In this document: in pieces, positions 45,576 through 56,298 of the stretch
Layout: the number at the start of each line of letters is the position of its first letter
Position numbering within the stretch: position 1 is the first letter of the stretch
Assembly: GCA_022414725.1 (NCBI GenBank)
Contig: CM039462.1
Location: forward strand, 42,452,983-42,516,982
Reading direction: 5' to 3'
DNA from: Microglena sp. YARC
Taxonomy: Eukaryota > Chlorophyta > Chlorophyceae > Chlamydomonadales > Chlamydomonadaceae
DNA length: 64,000 nt
Position numbers and translations under genes: made by a program
The notes under the pieces: generated by a model
Databases searched by the model: none
What the model saw: the letters and a program-made list of their open reading frames with translations, nothing else
Told to the model about the DNA's origin: nothing

Positions 45576-45743
45576 TTGTTCATCTCATCGATCAACCTTC
45601 AGCCAGCCGGTCCTTATGCAGCAGTGGTGGGTGACATGGATGGTGCGTGCGCTGTGGTGATGTGTGATGTAGTTGGCTGCGGAGGGGCACCTCCCAAAAT
45701 TGCCTCCCTAATGCCAAGGAAAGGACTTAGAAGTGGGCGCGTC

Positions 45744-45989
45744 CTATTCCCCTAAAAAACATGAGAAGCCCAAGGTCGATAGCAGGTCCAGGCAGTAGGC
45801 TGCATCATCTGTGTATCTGAGCAGTCGGCGCTCAATGCCATTAATCTGCTCTAAATCGGTGCCCTGTTCGCTGAGTAGAGCCATGGGGGCGCTTGCCATC
45901 CAGGTAAGGAATGAGCGTCGACACTTGGCGAAGGTGTTTGCTCCCGCCAGGCCTTGCTGCACTGCTGATGTATGCGCTAGCCTGACAGC
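45744..45989 (-). CDS. Gene C terminal exon
   Basis: Between TGTGCAG and a TAG stop (45744-45746). Encodes AVRLAHTSAVQQGLAGANTF, AKCRRSFLTWMASAPMALLS, EQGTDLEQINGIERRLLRYT, DDAAYCLDLLSTLGFSCFLG, E. Balanced composition, likely helical, no recognised family. Confidence 0.6.
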   Translation of the reverse strand, partial: AVRLAHTSAVQQGLAGANTFAKCRRSFLTWMASAPMALLSEQGTDLEQINGIERRLLRYTDDAAYCLDLLSTLGFSCFLGE

Positions 45990-46019
45990 CTGCACATACA
46001 AATTAAGATGGACAAGGGC

Positions 46020-46570
46020 CCCAGTGAGTGATGTAAGGCCTAACATCTAATGATGTGTTTGCTAGCTTTACATGTCAGGTGAGGTGGAGAAGGGTTAAAG
46101 TGACAATGCAAACCCTAAACCCTGCAGAGGCATGCGCCAGCTTACACATACCCTAAACCCTGGTGATGCATGGGATACCTTGATCCCCTACACAACGCAA
46201 GTGAGGTGGACAAGGGCCACAGTGAGCAATGTATGCCCTAAACCCTGCTTGATGCTGCCCCAGCTTATATATACCCCTACCCTTAACCCTGGTGATGCAT
46301 GGGATACCTTTATCTCCTACACCATGCGAGTGAGGTGGACTAGGGTCACAGTGAGCGATGTATGCCCCGATGCCTACCACCACCACCGACCCACTTAGCC
46401 CCTGACCACTTGGAGCATGAGCGCCGGGTGGCTGTCATCCCCTATGCAGCCAGTCCCCACCTCAGCCTAGCATGCACCTCCCCACACCTCCCACCCACTA
46501 CTGACACCTACCCACCTAGCCCCAGTCAACTTGGGGAATGAGCGCGAGGTGGCTGTCATCCCCCATGTAG
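46020..46570 (-). repeat. Duplicated exon-junction fragments in the last introns of gene C
   Basis: Near 46010-46030, 46200-46235 and 46330-46360 the 'gtgaggtggacaagggccac' + 'agtgagcaatgta' text repeats with a period of about 125 bp, together with 'taaaccctggtgatgcatgg'. Near 46415-46440 and 46538-46565 are decayed copies of the 3' end of the exon at 46733 (YMGDDSHLAL-like versus YVGDDNDLAR). Confidence 0.6.
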
Positions 46571-46572
46571 TG

Positions 46573-46612
46573 AGTCCACCCACCCACCCACCCACCCACC
46601 CACCCACCCTCT

Positions 46613-46658
<46 letters not shown>

Positions 46659-46660
46659 AG
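46573..46660. repeat. (CCCA)n and (CT)n microsatellites
   Basis: About eight CCCA units followed by about 45 bp of CT repeats. Confidence 0.9.
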
Positions 46661-46732
46661 CCAAGCATCCTTCGCCCACCACACCCCACACTCCCTCTCC
46701 ACACACCTACCCTCCAACCCACCTTCAATAGC

Positions 46733-46989
46733 ATGCGCGCCAGATCGTTGTCATCCCCCACGTAGCGAATCGCCCCCTCCGTAGAACATCCATCGTTGGC
46801 GCTACGAGGCGAAACAGAGGCTACGGGTAAGGAGCCTGGAGGGACCAGAGCCAGGGACCCTATGTCCATCATCTTGTACCCCACTGACCCACCCTCTGAG
46901 CGACGGTCCAGAGATGACACCTGGCCGCTCTTCGCCTCCTCTTTGTAGCTAGCACCAACATCCAAGGGCAATCTGACATGTGCCGCTGC
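46733..46989 (-). CDS. Gene C penultimate exon
   Basis: Between CATCCGCAG and GAAG|GTGGGT. Encodes AAAHVRLPLDVGASYKEEAK, SGQVSSLDRRSEGGSVGYKM, MDIGSLALVPPGSLPVASVS, PRSANDGCSTEGAIRYVGDD, NDLARMLLK. No recognised domain. Confidence 0.6.
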
Positions 46990-47024
46990 CTGCGGATGGG
47001 TGGGAGTGGAGAGTTAGGAAAAGT

Positions 47025-47445
47025 GAGGGAGAGCAAGGAAGAGTGAGGGAGAGCGAGGAAGAGTGAGGGAGAGAGGGAAGGGCGGCAAGCGCGTGTGAGT
47101 AAGAGAGTTTAAGAATGAGTGAGAGTGAGTAAGCTTAAGGGCAAGTGAGAGTGATTAAGAGGGAGGAAGAGGGAGTGAGAGTGAGTAAGAGCAAGGACAA
47201 GAATGAGTGAGTAAGAGAGAGTAAGAGTGAGTGAGAGTGAGTAAGAGCAAGGACAAGTGAGAGTGAGTAAGAGGGAGGAAGAGTGAGTGAGAGTGAGTAA
47301 GAGCAAGGACAAGATGAGTGATTCAGAGAGAGGAAAAGTGAGTGAGAGTGAGGAAGAGTAAGGACAAGTGAGAGTGAGTAAGGGAGAGCGAGTGGGATTG
47401 ATGAGATTGAGTGAGAGTGGGATAGAGAGAGGAAGAGCTTGATGG
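47025..47445. repeat. Polypurine minisatellite (GAGTGA/GAGTAAGAG)
   Basis: About 420 bp with almost only A and G on the plus strand apart from scattered T ('gagtgagagtgagtaagagc', 'aaggacaag'). A long homopurine tract could form triplex DNA. In an intron of gene C. Confidence 0.8.
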
Positions 47446-47477
47446 AGATACCACAAGACTGTAATCAAACACTTAGA

Positions 47478-47596
47478 CCCCCCCCCCCCCCCCCCCCCCC
47501 CCACCACTACCATTCCCCCCCACCACCATCCTACCAGCAAGTATTTGAGCAACCACAGGACTATGAAACAAGAACTTGGAACGTGTACCCGTGCCC

Positions 47597-47645
<49 letters not shown>

Positions 47646-47648
47646 ACG
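47478..47648. repeat. Poly-C tracts and (CA)n
   Basis: C runs at about 47480-47502 and 47597-47630, the second followed by CACACA. Further C-rich text continues to about 48060 with no supported exon. Confidence 0.85.
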
Positions 47649-48207
47649 GAAAAAACATCAAGAAGATGAGCTACCCCGGGACAACAAACAAGCACTAAGC
47701 AAGTTCGCCCTTGTTCTCCCCTCCCCCCCCTCCACTGCAGCTAGAAGTTCAGCCACGGTAGGACTATTAACAGCCACATAGAACGTCCCCACCCTCCTTA
47801 GGCCCCACCCCCTACCCACAGTCCCACACATCATCCCGCACCACACGTCACCACGCACCCAACTCACCCCTGCCTGCATCATCTCCACGTGAGCCCCCCT
47901 ACCCCCCCTCACCGCCCACCCACACATCACCACGCACCAAAATCACCCCTGCCTTCATCATCTCCACGTGAGCACATGCAAGAGACATCGCCACCACCAT
48001 CTGGACACTACCCCCACCCCACTACCCCCACCCCACCCACACTACCCCCAACAACCAACTACCATTACTAACTAAATAAATACACAACTAAATCAATATG
48101 CAACTACGTAAATAAATATGATACCCGGAAGCATAAATACATGAATACATGAATACAATATATGAATGCATAAATGAACAAAAAACGGCTGACAGCCGAA
48201 ATCTCAC

Positions 48208-48898
48208 CCCTCCCATCTCGTCTTCTCTCAAGCGGTTTGTGTTAGCTCCAGTTGTCATGTGCTCTCCCTCATCCGCCTGCCCGGCGTGGCTTACCACCAT
48301 AGACAAGTGCATCTGGCCAGGGGCCATGGACAAGGGCCCCCCTGGACCCTCCTCCTCAGGGGTGGGCCATGAAACCCCTGGACCCTCCTCCCCATGGGTG
48401 AGCCATGGACCCCCTAGACCCTCCTCCCCAGGGGGGGGGCATGAAGCCCCTGGACCCTCCTCCCCAAAGGTGAGCCATGGACCCCCTAGACCCTCCTCCC
48501 CAGGGGTGGGCCATGAAACCCCTGGACCATCCTCCCCAGGGGTGAGCCATGGACCCCTACCCCTCCCCAGGGGGGGCATGAAGCCCTGGACCCTCCTCCC
48601 CAAAGGTGAGCCATGGACCCCCTGGACCCTCCTCCCCAGGGGGGGGGCATGAAGCCCCTAGACACTCCTTCCCAGGGGTGAGCCATGGACCCCCTGGACC
48701 CTCCTTCCCAGGGGTGGGCCATGAAGCCCCTGGACCCTCCTCCCCAGGGGTGAGCCATGGACCCCCTGGACCCTCCTCCCCAGGGGTGGGCCATGAATCC
48801 CCTGGACCCTCCTCCCCAGGGGTGAGCCATGGACCCCCTGGACCCTCCTCCCCAGGGGTGGGAAAATCATAGCCCCCCTCCCGGTTTCTCTTAATCCC
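48208..48898 (-). CDS. Gene C exon with 12-residue Pro/Gly/Trp repeats
   Basis: Between CAACAACAG and GAGG|GTGAGA. About 16 units of 36 bp. In the frame that reaches the donor, units read like PGEEGPGGPWLT / PGEEGPGVSWPT and the exon ends SHAGQADEGEHMTTGANTNR, LREDEMGG. A partial unit at about 48560-48590 breaks the frame, and the frame set by the upstream exon gives LGRRVQGVHGSP units that stop at 48658. True variation and assembly error in a repeat are both possible. Confidence 0.45.
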
Positions 48899-48953
48899 CT
48901 GTTGTTGGGTGGAGGGACCTGTTGCCAGCACAACTGGCCGTACTTCTCCCTAC

Positions 48954-49051
48954 TCTGTTGGAAGCGGCATTTGCATGAACATTTGGGCAGCCGGGAATAG
49001 CGGATTGGGGGGCGCGTGGCACAGCGTGGAGGTTGGCGCTTGCTGGGAGCT
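48954..49051 (-). CDS. Gene C exon 9
   Basis: Between CCTTCAG and ACAGA|GTAGGG. Encodes SSQQAPTSTLCHAPPNPLFP, AAQMFMQMPLPT. Phase 0 in, 2 out. Fragments of it recur at about 49145-49205 and 49275-49310. Confidence 0.5.
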
Positions 49052-49404
49052 CTGAAGGAGAGTTACAAAAGTACAAGGGGGGGGGGGGGGAGTCAATGGT
49101 GAGGGTATGGTTGTGTAATGTGTAATGTGGTGTAATTGGGCTAATGAGGGCAATTGCGGGGGGTGCGGCGCAACCTGGAAGTTGGCGCTTGCTGGGAGCT
49201 GTAAAGGAGATTAACAAGGGGAGGGGAGGTCAGTGGTGTGTTTATGGTATGTGCAGTGAGGCGTGCAGTGCAATGTGGGCGGGGCACTTGCTGGGAGCTC
49301 TGACGGGGGGTTGCATGGGAAGGGTGGTGGTCTATGAAGTGGTGTTAGGATAGGTTAGTGGTGGGAATGTGCATAGGACATGTTGCAGGTGGGTAGTGGT
49401 AGTA

Positions 49405-49440
49405 GTGCCCCCCCCCCCCCCCCCCCCCCCTCCCCCCATC
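49405..49440. repeat. Poly-C tract
   Basis: About 22 C, an interruption, then more C, just downstream of the donor of the Gln-rich exon. Confidence 0.85.
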
Positions 49441-49461
49441 ACCAGCTGGCACCAAACTCAC

Positions 49462-49873
49462 CCTGACCAAAACCATCGTTTGTTCCTGCATGTAGGCGCG
49501 TCCCATCTTCTCTTTCTCCACCGAACTCTGCTGCTGTTGCTGCTGTTGCTGCTGCTGCTTATGCTGCTGATGCTGATAATGAACATCGTCACGAATCATT
49601 TGATCATAATTTGCTTTCGCCTGTGCCCCTTTGTCTTCGAGGATCATTCCCTTCGCCAATGGCTCCCCTCCCTGCTGGTGTGCCAGGAGATGTTGCTGCT
49701 CCTTCTGTTGCCCCAGCCGGATCATCTGCACCCGCTCCGCTTCTGTCAAGGGCCTCATACCCTGGGCCCCTGGACCACCCTTGTGCTGTGCCACTTGCTG
49801 CATCTCCCCCGCTGGCCATGCTGGAGCTGCCCCCAAGAGGTCTACCACACCAGAAGCTCCCATCTGCCGTTGC
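49462..49873 (-). CDS. Gene C exon 8 (Gln-rich)
   Basis: 412 nt between GGTGCAG and GTCAGG|GTGAGT. Encodes RQRQMGASGVVDLLGAAPAW, RPLTEAERVQMIRLGQQKEQ, QHLLAHQQGGEPLAKGMILE, YDQMIRDDVHYQHQQHKQ, a run of about ten Gln, and SSVEKEKMGRAYMQEQTMVL. Phase 1 in, 0 out; it joins the preceding exon in frame. Gln-rich helical segments are common in transcription factors. Not present in gene B. Confidence 0.65.
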
Positions 49874-49958
49874 CTGCACCAGGACACCATGATAACCAGT
49901 TAAACACCGTTCAATTATGGCACAGAGCTTCTGAAAACAACACGATTATAACACTGAC

Positions 49959-50071
49959 CTGATTCTGGCATGGAATTTGTGATGGCCCCCACTTGGCCCT
50001 GGACATCCGGCGCTGGGGTGGGATGGTCCGGGAGGGCACAGGCTTGTTCCTTTTTTTCTATGAAGAATTTC
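49959..50071 (-). CDS. Gene C exon 7
   Basis: Between CCTTGCAG and TCAG|GTCAGT. Encodes EILHRKKGTSLCPPGPSHPS, AGCPGPSGGHHKFHARI. One codon longer than gene B exon 7 and in the same phase. A 29-bp duplication of the acceptor region follows at about 50065-50125. Confidence 0.6.
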
Positions 50072-50567
50072 CTGCAAGGGCAAGTCGTGTTTTGGAATTT
50101 CCTGCAAGGGCAAGGCGTGTTTTGGAATTCTTCATTAACAAATGAAAGACAGGAAATAATAATAAAGGAGGTAAAATATAAACAATGATCAAGCTAAGAT
50201 GCTGTAAAAGAATTGGGGCAGCTGTTGAAGCTTCCCATAAAGTTGATTTCCAGCAAAACAATGGAATAAGTTATGTTTTATGATAAAAAAACAATGACAA
50301 CAACAATTTATATATAATAGCAACAAAATGCTTGAATTAGTGATAGCCCATGGATGTTTGCCAAAAGTGCATAGCACCCCTATCCTTATCCTAGCCTCAT
50401 CTGAGATGAGAATCATTGTGCAAATGTTTCCTAATAACAAAATAAAAGGGAAAAGTAATATTTCTCTCCTAGTAAATTGTGTGCAAAATAATGTAAACTA
50501 TCATCCTTATCAATGGTATACAAATTAATATGTATATGTATGAAATTCCAGAGCCAGTCCATCATAC

Positions 50568-50751
50568 CTGCAAATTCTTAGCCACCGCTTTTACACAGTG
50601 GCTCCCCTGCCGATGCTGCTGATCTTGCAATACTAAGGCCTGGACCTGTTCTTTTTCGGTGGTGCCAAACAATTTTATCAACAGCTTGTCGTCAATCAGG
50701 GATTCGGATTCAGCCATTTTCTCCACAAAGTTGAGATCCTTACCTGGCCTC
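50568..50751 (-). CDS. Gene C exon 6
   Basis: 184 nt, identical in length and splice sites to gene B exon 6. Encodes [61 protein letters not shown]. Open throughout, so this part of gene C is not visibly decayed. Confidence 0.68.
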
Positions 50752-51049
50752 CTGTTGTCAGAATTTGGAGGTGGAGAATATTAATCTCAGAATATGTATA
50801 GGTTCCATTCGTCCCCCGGGGTTAACAATAACAACATCAAGAAGAAAAAGAACAAGAACAAGAACTAAAACAAAAACAAGAACAGGAACAAGAAACATAA
50901 AAAGATGTTAATTGGTTTCCAAAGTGCAGGTCAAGAAGCTAGACAGTGCACGTGTTGTATACTACCAATCTGCCATTCTGCATGCAAACGTCAACATCGG
51001 TATTTTTCTGTAGGCAATCATAAAACGTTTTCTCGTGGAGCCACATAAT

Positions 51050-52790
51050 AACAACAACATCCCCATGATCATGTTCCTACATCATTGTCTACAAGCTTGT
51101 AGCTTTTCATCTACATCCCCATGATCATGTTCCTACATCATTGTCTACAAGCTTGTAGCTATTTATCTACATCCACAAGATCATGTTCCTACATCATTGT
51201 TCTACAAGCTACTGTAGCTATTCATCTTACATCCCCATGATCATGTTCCTACATCATTGTCTACAAGCTTGTAGCTATTCATCTACATCCCCATGATCAT
51301 GTTCCTACATCATTGTCTACACATCATTGCTTGTAGCTATTCATCTACATCCCCATGATCATGTTCCTACATCATTGTCTACAAGCTTGTAGCTATTCAT
51401 CTACATCGCCATGATCATGTTCCTACATCATTGTCTACACGCTTGTAGCTATTCATCTACATCCCCATGATCATGTTCCTACATCTTTGTCTACACGCTT
51501 GTAGCTATTCATCTACATCGCCATGACCATGTTCCTACATCATTGTCTACACGCTTGTAGCTATTCATCTACATCCCCATGATCATGTTCCTACATCATT
51601 GTCTACAAGCTTGTAGCTATTCATCTACATCCCCATGATCATGCTCCTACATCATTGTCTACACGCTTGTAGCTATTCATCTACATCCCCATGATCATGT
51701 TCCTACATCTTTGTCTACACGCTTGTAGCTATTCATCTACATCCCCATGACCATGTTCCTACATCATTGTCTACACGCTTGTAGCTATTCATCTACATCC
51801 CCATGATCATGTTCCTACATCATTGTCTACAAGCTTGTAGCTATTCATCTACATCCCCATGATCATGCTCCTACATCATTGTCTACAAGCTTGTAGCTAT
51901 TCATCTACATCCCCATGATCATGTTCCTACGTCATTGTCTGCACGCTTGTAGCTATTCATCTACATCCATAAGATCATGTTCCTACATCATTGTCTGCAC
52001 GCTTGTAGCTATTCATCTACATCGCCATGATCATGTTCCTACATCATTGTCTGCACGCTTGTAGCTATTCATCTACATCCCCATGATCATGTTCCTACAT
52101 CATTGTCTGCACGCTTGTAGCTATTCATCTACATCCCCATGATCATGTTCCTACATCATTGTCTACACGCTTGTAGCTATTCATCTACATCCTCATGATC
52201 ATGTTCCTACATCATTGTCTGCACGCTTGTAGCTATTCATCTACATGATCATGTTCCTACATCATTGTTTACAGGCTTGTAGCTATTCATCTACATCGCC
52301 ATGATCATGTTCCTACATCATTGTTTACAGGCTTGTAGCTATTCATCTACATCGCCATGATCATGTTCCTACATCATTGTTTACAGGCTTGTAGCTATTC
52401 ATCTACATCGCCATGATCATGTTCCTACATCATTGTTTACAGGCTTGTAGCTATTCATCTACATCGCCATGATCATGTTCCTACATCATTGTTTACAGGC
52501 TTGTAGCTATTCATCTACATCGCCATGATCATGTTCCTACATCATTGTTTACAGGCTTGTAGCTATTCATCTACATCGCCATGATCATGTTCCTACATCA
52601 TTGTTTACAGGCTTGTAGCTATTCATCTACATCGCCGTGATCATGTTCCTACATCATTGTTTACAGGCTTGTAGCTATTCATCTACATCGCCATGATCAT
52701 GTTCCTACATCATTGTTTACAGGCTTGTAGCTATTCATCTACATCGCCATGACCATGATCATGTTCCTACATCATTGTCTACAAGCTTAT
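51050..52790. repeat. 56-bp minisatellite, about 31 copies
   Basis: Unit: 'ttgtagctattcatctacat' + 'cgccatgatcatgttcctac' + 'atcattgtttacaggc'. Each carries the palindrome CATGATCATG. Gene B has one unit at the matching place (34115-34180), so the array expanded in gene C after duplication. Units in the right third (from about 52245) are nearly identical ('gtttacaggcttg'); the left ones vary more ('gtctacacgcttg'). Confidence 0.92.
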
Positions 52791-53042
52791 AGTTATTCAG
52801 CGGATGATTTGGATTTTATTTTTTCGAAGCAGGTTTTTTAAAGCAGTAAGTTGTACTTTGTACCCCAAATTTGGCCTTGACATTGTGGGAGAATTGAACT
52901 TGGCCTGAAAAAGTCTAGCAGCAATACCACTTGTCGACCCATCGACCCATCCAAATCATCCCCATAACTGTTATTATTATATGAGCCTAAACATTAAACC
53001 CTAAAATCACTTCAATCTTGCATTACCGCCGCATTATAGACA

Positions 53043-53128
53043 TTGAAATTGAAATTGAAATTGTTACATCCGTGTAGAACCGTTACTCACAGGACGTGAA
53101 GTTAAGGACACCATAGCGTAAGCCGGAG
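53043..53128 (-). mobile_element. Short retroposon 3' fragment with 13-bp TSD
   Basis: An 86-bp insertion absent from gene B, flanked by CGCATTATAGACA (53030-53042 and 53129-53141). On the minus strand it reads 'ctccggcttacgctatggtg' to 'ctacacggatgtaacaattt' and ends in a (TTTCAA)n tail. A short 3' end with a simple-repeat tail and long flanking repeats fits a 5'-truncated LINE or SINE. Confidence 0.75.
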
Positions 53129-53141
53129 CGCATTATAGACA

Positions 53142-53307
53142 CCACAAATGTGTCATGATGCCAGAAGGCGCCAAATATACAGATTTTCTGAACCTCAAGT
53201 TGGTGCTTGTGTCTGCCTCGGTAACATTTTGGTAGGAAGACAGAGCAGGCATATCCAATGATTAAGCATTCCAGAATAATTGTGTTTAACAAACTCAAGA
53301 GATGCAA
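53142..53307 (-). CDS. G-B exon 4 counterpart in gene C
   Basis: Reads LLNTIILECLIIGYACSVFL, PKCYRGRHKHQLEVQKICIF, GAFWHHDTF. The acceptors usable in gene B (TTTAAG, TTATAG) are changed to AAA and CTGG here; a TTGAG 12 nt earlier would keep phase. The reading frame continues into the inserted retroposon. Boundaries are approximate. Confidence 0.4.
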
Positions 53308-53382
53308 GTTTTTGTATGCTCTGGTGTACTGGATTGAAGATGTTTCGAAAACAGTCTCAAGTTAGTTATGTGAGAGACCTAC

Positions 53383-53526
53383 CCAATGGCAATGGCGGCT
53401 CTATCATAATATATCCCTGCATCAGCTTCCTCATGGAATATTCCAAGGGAAACTTGACGACGGGATGCTGTTGTAACCGTTATATGTGCCTGCCAGCGCT
53501 TGGCTTGCGCATGATAGCTAACTCCC
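53383..53526 (-). CDS. Gene C exon 3: second AP2 domain
   Basis: 144 nt with the same splice sites as gene B exon 3. Joined to exon 2 it gives [50 protein letters not shown]. All key AP2 positions are kept. Confidence 0.82.
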
Positions 53527-53599
53527 CTGCAAATATTGTGATGAGACATGTAGCGACGTGATGTGCTGCGATGTACAGTCATAAATTGTGGTTTCTGGT

Positions 53600-54520
53600 T
53601 TGATGATGGTGGTTGTAATTTTTTATCAGCGGTGTGTGGTCAGTATTTGATGCAATGTGATGTGTGATGGATGTGGTGTGGTGTGTGGTGTGTGATGTGT
53701 GGGCGTGTGTGGTGTATGGAAGTGTGTGATGGTTTATGGTGGTGTGTGGTGTGTGGTGTGTGTCGGGTGTGGTGTGAGATAGTGTGGTGGTGTGTGGTGA
53801 TTTGTGGTGTGGGTGAGCGGTGTATTGTGGTGTGTGTTCGTGTGTCTTGTGTATGGTGTGTTATATGTGTTGCGTGGTGTGTGGTACTTGGGGGGTGTGG
53901 TGAGCGGTGTATAGTGGTGTGTGTTGGTGTGTCTTGTGTATGGTGAGTTATATGTGTTGCGTGGTGTGTGGTACTTGGTGCGTGTGGTGAGTGGTGTATG
54001 GTGGTGCGTGTTGGTGTGTCTTGAGTATGGTGTGTTATATGTGTTGTGTGGTGTGTGGTACTTGGGGTGTGTGGTGAGCGGTGTATGGTGGTGTGTGTTG
54101 GTGTGTCTTGTGTATGGTGTGTTATATGTGTTGTGTGGTGTGTGGTACTTGGGGTGTGTGGTGAGCGGTGTATGGTGGTGTGTGTTGGTGTGTCTTGTGT
54201 ATGGTGTGTCATATGTGCTGTGTGTTGTGTGGTATTTAAGGTGTGGGGTGTGGGGTGCGGGTATGGGGAATGGGGAGTAAGGATTGGGAAGTGAGCTTAG
54301 GGAGTGGGGATTTGGGATTTGGGAGTGGGGAGTGGAGAGTGGGGAGTGGGGTGTAAAGTATTTTTTGGGGTCGTGGTGGGGTGGGGGTGGGGGGGGGTAT
54401 CGGGGGTCGTAGGGGGGGAGGGGAGGGGAGGGGGGGAGGGCTGTAGAGGATATTTTTGGTATTGTGTGTGTGTGTTGGGGGGGGGGGGGGGGGGGGTTGC
54501 TTTCAGGGCCATGGTAAGAG
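53600..54520. repeat. GT-rich low-complexity intron of gene C
   Basis: Repeats of about 119 bp (about 53800-54240: 'ggtgtgtgttggtgtgtctt', 'gtgtatggtgtgttatatgt') followed by G-rich text and a poly-G run at 54478-54496. Shorter counterpart of the 35.0-39.2 kb intron of gene B. Confidence 0.8.
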
Positions 54521-54674
54521 GGGGTAGAAAGTGTTTGACCAGTGTTTGGATGGTATCCCCTGGTGACTGATACAGGTAAATAATGGATGCACACGCCAGT
54601 TCATATGATTCATTTTAGGATACAGGTTTCAGAAGGATGACAGCCATGTGATGTGTTGAATATGGTAAAAATAC

Positions 54675-54806
54675 CTGTATGCACTTGTCGATTTATACTT
54701 GAATAGTGCCATTACTTCTTCAAGTCTTAGGCTGTCCAACTCATTTTCATCATCCTCAGATAAGCCGAAGTTCATTGCTGATTGTCGCCCCAGCTTGTAC
54801 AAAATC
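54675..54806 (-). CDS. Gene C exon 2
   Basis: 132 nt; encodes [46 protein letters not shown] across the junctions. Four codons shorter than gene B exon 2, in frame. Confidence 0.72.
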
Positions 54807-54939
54807 CTTGCAAGCACAACAAATAGTTTTTGTTATTTATTTACATTACAGGTTTGTCTCAATGTGAAGAGAGTGGCCTTGGCATACACATGTATGAATC
54901 CAAACGTATTATATGTCATTATTTGGGATCAAAACAAAG

Positions 54940-56060
54940 TAGACAAAATCCTTGCAAGCACAACAACTAGTCGTGTTATTGAATTGTGTGTGCATCAGCA
55001 CTTGCTCTCATGTTTACTTGTTCACTGAGTACTGTGTTGACATTGGTGGTGCCATTTGTGTTGTTGTACGCTGGTGGTGGTTTGCTGGTGGGGCTGAATT
55101 TTTGTATATGCGATTGCATGAGAGGGTGGGTGGGTGGGTGGGGTGGAGGGGGGGGGGGGAGGGGTAGAGAGCATGCCTTTGCAGAAAACATTCCAGGTGT
55201 GTCTTTGTGTCAAGAGAGTGCTCTTGACATGCACATATATAACAACTACAAATGTATTGTACATTATTATATGGATTTGTTGTGTATTGTTGCATACCCA
55301 TGCATTGAATGTTTAAAATATTGACGTGTGAGTTGGTGTGTGTGATTGAGAGTCAGTGGGTGTTTGTCTGATGCGGTTGGTCATCTCAAACCGGAATCAG
55401 AAACACCTTAACAAATACCTTGCAAAGAAATGCAAGGAAGGCCAATACACACTCCCACGCGGTTTGTCTGTGGATGTATGAGAATGGCACGTAAGCCCTA
55501 TGACACACACAGACTGGAGCAGTATACCTAATGCACTTGTGACATGAAAATACTGAGCGGGTGTACACGTTAAAAATTGCAAGGCAATATGCATTCCTGA
55601 CTTTAAAACTTTATAACAGTCTGGTATGCTTCCTAGTTATAGAACCACCGGGAAGGTGACTGAGGCCACGTCAAAAAATAAATCCTATCATACATCATGT
55701 AATCCAAATACAAATGCATCAAAATGCATCAAAATAGCAAGGCAATATGCATTCCTGGCTTTAAAACTTTATAACAGTCTTCCGACCACGGGGAAGGTGA
55801 CTAAGGCCACGTCACAAAATAAATCCTATCATAAATCATATAATCACTGAAAAATAAATCCTATCATAAATAATGTAATCACTAGAAAAGAAAATTATCT
55901 GTCCCAAAACATAAGTACTTGTGCAGAAACGATTTACAAAGAGATGTACAGACTTCCAAGAACAAAAGAAATCAAACTTGATTAAGCACTGTCAACATCA
56001 TTGAGCATTATCCCCATCTGCAGCACTGTGAAACCTGAAAATATGATATGCCTCAAAAGC
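54940..56060. repeat. Intron 1 of gene C with duplicated fragments
   Basis: Contains a second copy of the exon 2 acceptor context ('gacaaaatccttgcaagcac', 54940-54962) and G-rich text at 55130-55165. A duplication of 'aaggcaatatgcattcctgg' and 'gggaaggtgact' lies at 55580-55850. No further exon was supported. Confidence 0.5.
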
Positions 56061-56298
56061 ACAAATTGTTGCTACAGGCAAAATATCGGTAATTGCCGGG
56101 ATTTGTGAAAGCACCACGATTTGGCCTGAAGACCAAAAAACAGGCATGTGGGGAAAGCCCTTTTCCAAATGATTTCCCACTCCCTCTGACCCATACAGTG
56201 CCTCGAATTAGTCTTCATTTCTGAGGTTGGGTAAGTCCCTCCCCATGTGTATTTGGATACCCATTGAACACACACGCATTCTGAGGACAAAACCGTAC

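Noticed and set aside
41085..45740. Small ORFs between genes B and C as genes
   Set aside because: They lie mainly in minisatellites (42-bp and 50-62 bp units) or MITE remains and show no exon pattern.
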